This document shows positions 56,485 to 64,000 of a DNA stretch of 64,000 nucleotides, piece by piece. Origin of the DNA: Populus alba (lineage: Eukaryota > Streptophyta > Magnoliopsida > Malpighiales > Salicaceae). The DNA is taken from NCBI RefSeq assembly GCF_005239225.2, contig NC_133295.1, positions 7,378,001 to 7,442,000 on the forward strand, written 5' to 3'. Both the position numbers and the translations under genes were made by a program. Under the pieces are notes generated by a model. The model saw only the letters and a program-made list of their open reading frames with translations. It ran no database searches and was not told the origin of the DNA. The number at the start of each line of letters is the position of its first letter. Positions within the stretch are counted from its first letter, which is position 1.

Positions 56485-57135
56485 TCACAGATGAAGGCTC
56501 AAATCTAATCTAAGCTTTTTACGGCTTTCCTTAGTTGACCAATCTAGGCGACTCATGCAAGGATCAATGACAGGGATGAAAGATTGTAGTTGGTCAATCA
56601 ATTGTTCAGCAGTAGCAGCAGAGATTATGATTTGTCGTGCTGAAGATGTTAGAAATTCCTGTTCCACAGCTTGATCAAGGAAAGACAGCAACTTATCATA
56701 AAAACCATTAACATTTAACAAACCTATAGGTTTATGGTGAATGTGCAGTTGGGCCCAAGATGAAATATGAAAGATCTCTTCCAATGTGCCCAGACCAGGT
56801 AAGGCAATGAAGGCATCAGCATGGCTAAACATGGCATTCAGTCGATCAGAAATTGTTGGGACCTGTAGTTCCTCTCCAATTGTTTTTCCAATGATGTCCC
56901 CATTTGCTAAAGCTTTGGGGACAAGCCCCAAAACTTGACTGCCTCCTAAAAATGCAGCCATTGACACACCTCCTATTAACCCAAGGCTGCCTCCCTCATA
57001 CACTAAATGAATCTTTCTCTCAGCTAGTACCTGACCAAGATGATTTGCTGATTCTAAAAACTCTTTTTCTTTCCCAAGACTGGATCCACCGAAAACACAA
57101 ATATTTCTTATGTGATGACTTGAGGAACCTGCCAT
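56485..57135 (-). CDS. LOG-type phosphoribohydrolase carried by retrotransposon B5
   Basis: Second complete LOG-like frame, 216 codons, starting MAGSSSHHIRNICVFGGSS like the B2 copy. Keeps GGSLGLI, DRLNAMF, GTLEEIF, SWAQLHIHHKPIGLLNVNG and the C-terminal RKKLRLDLSLHL. Odd points: Glu replaces the first Gly of YGGGS (YEGGS), and a three-base deletion leaves PGLGT where the family has PGGxGT. Both lie in nucleotide-binding loops, so the enzyme may be inactive despite the open frame. It lies on the same strand as B5 pol and 237 bp after ORFX, with TATAAAT 66 bp upstream (57201-57207). Confidence 0.86.
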   Translation of the reverse strand: MAGSSSHHIRNICVFGGSSLGKEKEFLESANHLGQVLAERKIHLVYEGGSLGLIGGVSMAAFLGGSQVLGLVPKALANGDIIGKTIGEELQVPTISDRLNAMFSHADAFIALPGLGTLEEIFHISSWAQLHIHHKPIGLLNVNGFYDKLLSFLDQAVEQEFLTSSARQIIISAATAEQLIDQLQSFIPVIDPCMSRLDWSTKESRKKLRLDLSLHL

Positions 57136-57200
57136 TTCTACACACTTCTATATTTGATGAATGTATGGGATGAGTAGAAATGAACGGAAGGAAGAGAAGA

Positions 57201-57207
57201 ATTTATA
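57201..57207 (-). promoter_or_regulatory. TATA-like box upstream of B5 LOG
   Basis: Minus-strand TATAAAT in the same context (CATCTATAAATTCTTCTC) as 37978-37984 in B2. Confidence 0.4.
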
Positions 57208-57372
57208 GATGAAAAAGTGAAAATGCAATCATACCACCTATATATAGGCCAGCTATGTCTCACACTCTCTCTCTTTATTTATTTATTTTGACAAAGCATG
57301 TATGTACAGGTAGTTGTGATTGTGGCTTACATCTTCCCTTGGTTTTACGTCCAAGAACGGCTTAAACGCCCT

Positions 57373-57921
57373 CTATGGGTCGGATATAGGCTTCCCATCC
57401 AGTTTTCTTAAAAACTGGCAAACAGGGTCTTTTTTAGTCAGATTCCCAAGACTAAGTCGATCATGTTCTTTATGGAATTGTGACCATAAATCATGAATTA
57501 CATGATGCACATCTCCACTAGGATGCGTCTCAAGGGTCAACAAAAGATTATCTAAAGACCCCTTACTCAGGCCATCCTTAATGAATTGTATTTTATCTTC
57601 ACGGTTTAAAGATACCATTCCTAAAGAACGACATGTCCCATTACAAGTCCATCTGGCACATCTGTGATAGACTTTCAGTCGTTTTGCACGACGTTTCTTT
57701 GCAAAAGTGCTTTTACATGTTCCAGGCATGTGTGAAATGAAAGAATTGGAGGACTCACTTGATAATCGGACCTTTGCTTCAATCAGCCAACGAATATCTT
57801 CAGGAATTCCATGGTTCATTAACAACCTCAATCTTTCACACCTAGCACGGTAAATTTTTGTAATCGCATTCTGAGGCAGAGCGGGAAAATACTTTTTCAA
57901 TTTTTCAAGAGTGGTGTCCAT
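57373..57921 (-). CDS. ORFX of B5: basic, cysteine-rich accessory protein (open)
   Basis: Only uninterrupted ORFX in the window, 182 codons from MDTTLEKLKK (57921). The frame is also open upstream to 57981, but that extension lacks an ATG in B4. N-terminal third rich in Leu and charged residues (LMNHGIPEDIRWLIEAKV), basic patch AKKRRAKRLK at 75-84, cysteine cluster at 85-97 with the first Cys changed to Tyr, then a conserved tail ending KLDGKPISDP. Three element copies keep this frame, so it was probably translated in the ancestor. Function unknown; candidates are nucleic-acid binding or nuclear regulation. See 37263 for the viral resemblance. Confidence 0.68.
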   Translation of the reverse strand: MDTTLEKLKKYFPALPQNAITKIYRARCERLRLLMNHGIPEDIRWLIEAKVRLSSESSNSFISHMPGTCKSTFAKKRRAKRLKVYHRCARWTCNGTCRSLGMVSLNREDKIQFIKDGLSKGSLDNLLLTLETHPSGDVHHVIHDLWSQFHKEHDRLSLGNLTKKDPVCQFLRKLDGKPISDP

Positions 57922-58131
57922 TTTCAAATGAGAATTGGATGGGAGATTCAAAGAAAGAAGAAAGAGCAGAGAATTGCACAATTATATACACAAATATCAG
58001 TTATCATGGGAAACTGAAAGAACCGACTTAAAAGTCACGGAGTACCGTTATCCGCCATTTGACCGGGGTGAGAGAAACTAGCAAAACAAAAGATACACCA
58101 AAACAAACACATAACAATGTGAGAAAAAGAA

Positions 58132-60510
58132 TCAATCTTTATATACAGGATCACTTAATTCAGTAGAGTCATTTTCAACTGAAAAATTGTCAAAATAAAC
58201 TTTCAACTGATGCCCATTTAACTTGAAAACATTGCCATTCTTTGGATTCTCGATATCACATGCCCCATATGGATACACATGTTTCACAATAAAAGGACCT
58301 CTCCATCTTGATCTTAGTTTTCCAGGAAATAAATGGAGTCGAGAATTATAAAGCAAGACTTTTTGACCAACATTGAATGTTTTTCTCAGTATTTTCTTGT
58401 CATGAAACTCTTTGATTCTTGCTTTATGAATTCTTGAATTGTCATATGCATCATTTCTAATTTCCTCAAGCTCATTTATTTGCAATTTTCGCAGCTGACT
58501 AGCATCATCAATGTTTGAATTGAAAGCTTTAATAGCCCAATAAGCTTTATGTTCAATTTCCACAGGCAAGTGACAAGGTTTTCCATATACTAGTCTATAA
58601 GGTGACATACCTAATGATGTTTTATATGCAGTTCGATAAGCCCAAAATGCATCATTAAGTCTTAAAGACCAGTCTTTCCGATTAGGGTTCACCGTTTTCT
58701 CTAAGATCTGTTTGATCTCCCTATTAGCAAGCTCTACTTGTCCACTTATCTGAGGGTGATAAGGGGTGGCAACTTTGTGTGTGATTCCATATTTCTTCAT
58801 TAAAGAAGCAAATTGCTTGTTGCAGAAATGTGTTCCACCATCACTTATTATGGCTCGAGGGATTCCAAATCGACTCAAAATATTATCTTTCAAAAACTTT
58901 ATCACTATTTTGTGATCATTGTTTCAACTTGGAATTGCCTCGATCCATTTTGAAACATAATCTACTGCGACTAATATGTACACGAAACCAAATAATGGAG
59001 GAAATGGACCCATGAAATCTATACCCCAACAGTCAAAGATCTCAATGACAAGAATAGGATTTAAAGGCATCATGTGATGTTTTGAAATAGATCCCAACTT
59101 TTGACAATTTTCACAAGTCTTGCAGAATGCATGTGAGTCTTTGAACATGGTGGGCCAATAAAATCCACTTTGTAAGATTTTTGCAGTTGTCTTTCTTGAT
59201 GAGAAATGACCCCCACATGCCTCAGAATGACAAAATTTAATGACACTACTTACCTCATTGTCAGGAATGCATCTTCGAAATATTTGATCAGGACAATATG
59301 TGAATAAATAAGGGTCATCCCAATAAAAGTTCTTCACTTCGTTCAAGAACTTTCTTTTGTCTTGGGTACTCCAATGAGCTGGCAATTGTCCTAAAACAAG
59401 AAAATTAACAATATTAGCAAACCAAGGCATCGTAGAAATGGAAAATAAAGATTCATCGGGAAAGTAGTCATCGATTGGTGTGATGTCAGATTTCAAATCT
59501 GTTGTCAATCTTGACAAATGATCTGCAACAACATTTTCGGTGCCTTTCTTGTCTTTGATTGTGATATCAAATTCTTGAAGTAACAAAATCCACCGCACCA
59601 ATCTAGCCTTAGAATCTTTCTTAGAAAGAAGATATTTCAATGCTGCATGATCACTAAAAACAACAGGTGAGCCAACAAGATAAGATCTGAATTTATCACA
59701 AGCAAATACTACTGCAAGTAATTCTTTTTCAGTGGTGGTGTAATTCATTTGAGCACTATTTAAAGTTTTACTTGCATAGTAAATCACATAAGGTTTCTTA
59801 TCTTTTCTTTGTCCCAAGACAGCACCCACGACATAATCACTAGCGTCACACATTATTTCAAAAGGTAATGACCAATCAGGAGGTTGAATGACAGGAGCAG
59901 AAGTAAGCAAGTTTTGAAGTTTAACAAAGGCTTCTTCACAATGTTCAGTCCATTCAAAAATATTATCCTTTGTTAGAAGGTTACTCAAGGGCTTAGATAT
60001 TACACTAAAATCTTTGATGAACCTTCTGTAAAAACCAGCATGTCCTAAGAATGATCTAACATCTTTAACAGATTTTGGTGTTGGTAAGTTGGCAATTAAC
60101 TCGATTTTAGATTTGTCAACCTCAATTCCTTTTGATGAAACAATGTGACCAAGTATAATGCCGTTTGTTACCATAAAGTGACATTTTTCCCAATTTAGTA
60201 CAAGATTCTTTTCTTCACACCTGCTCAAAACCTTTTCTAAGTTAGTCAAACAATCATCAAATGAATCATCAATCACCAAAGGGCTAATTCCTTTTATGTC
60301 AGCTATGGTCCATCCTAATGCATTTTTGTGCATTTTCAGAGTCTGTAATAACTTACCTTCTTGATGTGCATTAAGTTTGGAAGAGATTATTACCGGAAAA
60401 GTTTCATTTTCTCCCAAAAATGAGTATTTGAGATTAAATGGTAACGACTTCAATTCAGGTTTTGGTGGTTGAACACTTGAAGGTATGGGCTTAATTGATC
60501 GTGGTGGCAA
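58132..60510 (-). pseudogene. B5 pol: RNase H and integrase, RT core deleted
   Basis: From 60510: protease-RT linker ([15 protein letters not shown]), then at about 60285 the frame jumps from IKGISPL to [14 protein letters not shown]. This removes roughly 580 bp of RT including LDYRKLN-type and FMDD catalytic motifs while keeping frame. RNase H ([23 protein letters not shown]) and integrase ([37 protein letters not shown]) follow. A single CGA to TGA at 58924-58926 splits the integrase; otherwise the frame is open to the stop at 58132. Confidence 0.88.
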
Positions 60511-60519
60511 TTCTTCAAT

Positions 60520-61706
60520 TTATGGTCTCCAATTGCATGCCTTTGATTCCTGAAAGTAGACCATTTGCAAATCATCAGATTCATCAATCTCAGTTTCATT
60601 AGAAGTGGTTTGAAATTGATCATGAACTAATTTTTCAATAAAGTCCACTTCCTGTAAATCATTATCATCTCTAGGTTGCTTGTAAATGTTGAAAATATTC
60701 ATCTCCAATGTCATGTTTCCAAATGATAGCTTCATCAGTCCATTCCTACAATTAATCAATGCATTAGAAGTGGCAAGAAATGGACGTCCTAAAATGACAG
60801 GAATTGAATTACATGCTTCAACAGGTTGTGTATCCAAGACAACAAAATCTACAAGGTAAATGAATTTATCAACTTGTACTAACACATCCTTAACTATTCC
60901 TCTAGGCACTTTTACCGATCTATCAGCAAGTAAAAGAGTTACAGAGGTTGGTTTTAACTCACCTAGATTGAGACTTTGAAAGACTGAATATGGAAGTAAA
61001 TTCACACTAGCTCCAAGATCAAGTAAGGCTCTTTCAATTTTATGTTCTCCAATAAAGCAAGAAATTGTAGGACAACCAGGGTCTTTATATTTCAAAGCAT
61101 TATTGTTTTGAAGAATGGCACTTACTTGTTCGGCTAAAAAGGCTTTCTTTTTCACATTCAGTTTTCTCTTCACGGTGCACAGATCTTTCAAAAATTTAGC
61201 ATAGGAAGGAACCTGTTTAATAGCATCCAACAAAGGTATATTGATCCTTACCTGTTTGAAAATTTCAAAGATTTCAGAGTTGTGATTGACTTTTCTTTGT
61301 TTGGTCATGGTATGAGGAAATGGGAGTGTTGGCGGGTAATCAGCCTTTTCTTTGCAATGTTCAGGTTCAACCTCTTCATTACACTCAAAGATAGACTCTT
61401 CATCTTTCTCACAAGGTTCAAGAATGGGTTTTTCAATAACCTTACCACTACGAAGAGTGATGACTGGTTTGACTTGATCCATATGTTGGCTTCCAAAACT
61501 ACTCGCATTTGCATTGTATTGCCCTTTTGGATTTTGCTGTGGTTGAGATGGAAACTTGCCTTTCTCTTGGAAACTGAGAGCAAATATTAATTTTGCAAGA
61601 GCATCTTTAAAATCTGTCATGCTTTGAGCAAGTTGAGTGTTGATTGTCTCCTGCTTTTCAATGAATGCATGCAATGTTTCCTCAAGATTTCTTCTAGGAG
61701 GTGGAG
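60520..61706 (-). pseudogene. B5 gag C-terminus and protease (truncated)
   Basis: Open from the insertion point to a CAA to TAA stop at 60520. Contains HAFIEKQETINTQLAQSM, VITLRSGKVIEKP, the spacer KQVPSYAKFLKDLC, protease DLGASVNLLPYSVF and ILGRPFLAT. The N-terminal gag, with knuckle, should resume beyond the right edge, since family A inserted at 61706/61707. Confidence 0.87.
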
Positions 61707-63326
61707 TGATGCAACCATATTATTCGATAGTTTCACCCACATTTAACTAGTGTTTTGCCTATGTTTTATATATAAAATGCCTTGATATTCTTTGTTTTAT
61801 GTTTTGAAGGCACTTTTGGATGAAAGATGCAAAAAGGAGTAAATTGAAGGTAATTGGCAGATTTGACGTTCAGTCCATGTTTTGTGCAGAACGTGAGCTC
61901 TAAAGGTTGAAATGAAGTGATTCCAGTGGCATTAAAAAGCTAACATCCATACCTTTCTGGAAATATAAGGCAAGACAATAAAATAAGGAAGAGCATGGAA
62001 ATCACAGCTTTCAAAGTCAAATCTCGCAATCTGCCAGTGTTGACCTTCGGTCAGTCCGACTTGAATATCTAGAGCTACAAAAGTCCAATTGATGCAAACT
62101 CAATTGTTTTGGATTCCTGACTCAAAGGTCTATAAACTCTCCATATTTCAGCCAAAAACGATGTCATATGAGGGAGATATGATTTTTCAAAGATGACAAC
62201 TGAATTCTGCCAGCAAACAGGTTTCGTGAAGAAACGAGTGTAGATTACGTTCCGAAGCATCTAAACCGACATCCAAGTTTTTATTTCAGCAATGTAGCTC
62301 CTATAAGTCAAAGCTTGAAGATTTCATGCAAAGTTATTTCTCCTTTTTTAGGAAAATAGTTATTGAACTACTTAAATGTAAATTGTCTACTTAAGGGAGG
62401 ACTATTTTGTAAAATAGAGATTAGGGTTTCCTAGCGTATAAAAAGAATGAGAGAAGAGAAGGGGGGCAGCCACCTAAGAGGAGAAAAACACCCCCCTACT
62501 CTAAGAAACCCTAAATCATGCATTCTTCCATCTTTTTGATTAGTTGTTCAATAAACATGCAAGGCTAAACTCATTTTCTTGGTTGCAAGGACAAGGAAAG
62601 CTTCAGATTTCAAGAACTGTGAGATCTATTCTACCTTTTCTTTTCAGTTTATATGATGAATATGTTTGTTCTCCTATGCTTATTTTTCCTATGATTGTTT
62701 ATTTTAATTGCTAGAGCGGACTCTAAGTTATTATTATAGACAATTTATTCCTAAGTTTGATATCAAAACCGGAGTTGTGGTATATGAACTTGTGAAGCAA
62801 CTGAGTTTAATAATTGTAGCGGATCTACGTTATTAATCTTAGGGAGAACATTCGATCAAAGCAACATAAGCAGACAACTTAGTTGTTAAGATAATGAATT
62901 TATCTAGATCTTAAGGCTGCCATTGGATTAAATCATTAGTGCGGACACTGTGATTATTTGTTGGTTAGGGTTAGTTATACGACGGATCCGTTAATTAACC
63001 AACGTTAAGAAAAGATAAAAATTCAAAATATAAACTGGAATTTTGTTTCAAGGATCAGTTCTGATTTCTATAGGTGGATGTGTGATTGCGACCAAGGTTT
63101 GTTCTCTTGATAATTTTCTGATCTTATTAAATTTTGTTTGATAGTTTTTTGTTTTATTTTTTCTTTAGCCTATATAACATCCAACCCCCCTAAATTGCAT
63201 AACGTATAGCATAAAAATCTGAACTAAATCTTCCTCGTGGGATCGACCCCTTGCTTGCTCTATATTATCTTGTGTGTTGTGTTTGAAGCTAGGATATTTA
63301 ATTTGTGCGACCACGACATCGCAACA
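61707..63326 (+). mobile_element. 5' LTR of right family A element
   Basis: 1620 bp from TGATGCAACC to CATCGCAACA, same length as the left LTR and nearly the same sequence inverted. Inserted in B5 gag; the five bases before it, TGGAG, are the candidate target duplication. TATA box at 62437-62444. Confidence 0.9.
62437..62444 (+). promoter_or_regulatory. LTR TATA box (family A, right copy)
   Basis: TATAAAAA in CTAGCGTATAAAAAGAATG. Confidence 0.6.
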
Positions 63327-63331
63327 AATTT

Positions 63332-63349
63332 TGGCGCCGTTGCCGGGGA
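63332..63349 (+). promoter_or_regulatory. Primer-binding site, tRNA-Asp type (family A, right copy)
   Basis: TGGCGCCGTTGCCGGGGA five bases after the LTR. Confidence 0.9.
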
Positions 63350-63717
63350 ATGTAATTTTAGTTGATTCTTGTGTTTTTACTGTTAGTTTTAGTTGCTGTG
63401 ATTGTTATTTATATTTCTGGAAAAAAAAAAAGAGAAACAGAATTTTTGCTTGCGGCGGTACTGTTCACTTGCGGCAACGGTAATGTTCAAAACAGATTTT
63501 TTGGTGGAATTAGGTTTCGGCCTTTTGTTTCTTGAAGGAAAACGACGTTCTAAACAAAACTTGTGGTACACCACTAGCCCCACTCTATCAAGGCCAAATT
63601 CCGCTGTTTTCTAGGGTTTTTAGGCAGTTTTAGTTTTCTAACGTAAGATTTTCGTACAATTTGCATTGTTTTCGATCTCTTGCGTGGTTGGTTTCTTTTG
63701 AGTTTTCTTGATGCTTT
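63350..63717 (+). other. Family A 5' leader (right copy)
   Basis: Leader before gag, near-identical to 1548-1914. A GCGGCGGTACTGTTCACTTG / GCGGCAACGGTAATGTTC pair of imperfect repeats lies at 63454-63490. Short ORFs not supported. Confidence 0.7.
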
Positions 63718-64000
63718 ATGTCAATAACCCGTTCTACTAATCAAAGTCAAGTGCAGTTAGATCTCGAAATAGAAAAAACTTTACGCAGGTTACGAAAGGA
63801 AACTCGCCTCAACACCATGGCTAATGCACGACAACAAACACTCAAGGAGCTTGCTGCTCCTAACGTGGAAAATCAGCCATTGTGCATAAACATCGACAAT
63901 AGTGTAAACTTTGAGCTCAAATCTGGTTTTATACATTTGCTACCAACATTTAATGGTCTTGCAGGAGAAGATCCTCATACGCATCTTAAGGAGTTCCATA
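63718..64000 (+). CDS. Family A gag, N-terminal part (runs off right edge)
   Basis: Starts MSITRSTNQSQVQLDLE at 63718 and is open for 94 codons to the edge. Residues match the left copy (NIDNSVNFELKSGFIHLLP, FNGLAGEDPHTHLKEFH) with only a few changes. Same role as 1-1547. Athila-like Ty3/gypsy gag. Confidence 0.87.
   Translation, partial: MSITRSTNQSQVQLDLEIEKTLRRLRKETRLNTMANARQQTLKELAAPNVENQPLCINIDNSVNFELKSGFIHLLPTFNGLAGEDPHTHLKEFH

Larger units (their letters stand above)
53645..61706 (-). mobile_element. Element B5: minus-strand Athila-like retrotransposon with ORFX and LOG, RT deleted
   Basis: Order from the right: gag end, protease, RNase H, integrase, ORFX, LOG, 3' region, LTR, all on the minus strand. 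Inserted in the A3 LTR and itself interrupted at 61707 by the right-hand family A element. RT is removed by an in-frame deletion, so it would depend on another element to move. ORFX and LOG are open. Confidence 0.88.

Noticed and set aside
56904..57173. Plus-strand ORF antisense to LOG (also at 38012-38281 minus)
   Set aside because: Antisense shadow of the LOG frame; conserved only because LOG is conserved.
53645..61706. B5 target site duplication
   Set aside because: The right end of B5 is beyond the window, so the bases before 53645 cannot be compared with anything.
1..64000. CRISPR arrays, bacterial operons, ribosome binding sites, rRNA or ordinary tRNA genes
   Set aside because: None seen. 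Sequence content is eukaryotic repeat DNA; primer-binding sites resemble tRNA-Asp 3' ends but no tRNA gene is present.

Overview
This window is a repeat-packed, gene-poor block of plant nuclear DNA, probably pericentromeric or other heterochromatin of a flowering plant (likely a eudicot; species not recognised). The evidence is the presence of Athila-like Ty3/gypsy retrotransposons with tRNA-Asp primer sites, a plant L1-type LINE with DUF4283-like ORF1, a 107-bp satellite array, and no ordinary single-copy host gene. Nearly every base belongs to a transposon or satellite.

Two LTR-retrotransposon families are present. Family A has 1620-bp LTRs and an apparently undamaged gag. One copy runs off the left edge on the minus strand (1-3557), another runs off the right edge on the plus strand (61707-64000), and an older partial LTR lies at 52338-53644. 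Family B has LTRs of about 1.55-1.85 kb and a coding order gag, protease, RT, RNase H, integrase, an unrecognised cysteine-rich ORF (here ORFX), and then a gene for a LOG-type cytokinin riboside monophosphate phosphoribohydrolase. Copies: B1 8220-21705 (plus, target duplication GCGAC, three LTRs), B2 24126-41497 (plus, interrupted by a LINE), B3 41498-43525 (minus, leader and LTR only), B4 44914-52337 (plus, badly decayed) and B5 53645-61706 (minus).

Layout: A-left; satellite 3558-8219; B1; satellite 21706-24125; B2 with the LINE at 27052-33530; B3 in inverted orientation; satellite 43526-44913; decayed B4 with a LINE tail fragment; partial A LTR inside B4 ORFX; B5 inside that A LTR; A-right inside the gag of B5. 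The nesting gives a relative insertion order.

The most notable system is the retrotransposon-borne LOG gene. It appears at the same place in three elements (four LOG segments), on the coding strand, without introns, and in two elements as a complete reading frame (217 and 216 codons) with a TATA-like box about 65-70 bp upstream. Beside it sits ORFX, whose basic patch plus four-cysteine cluster recalls the small nucleic-acid-binding proteins of carlaviruses. The 3' non-coding region of the same elements carries a pair of 87-nt segments that can fold as a cloverleaf-like structure, with compensatory base changes between the two copies. RT or integrase is deleted in B1, B4 and B5, so those copies would be non-autonomous, while B5 still has open ORFX and LOG frames.
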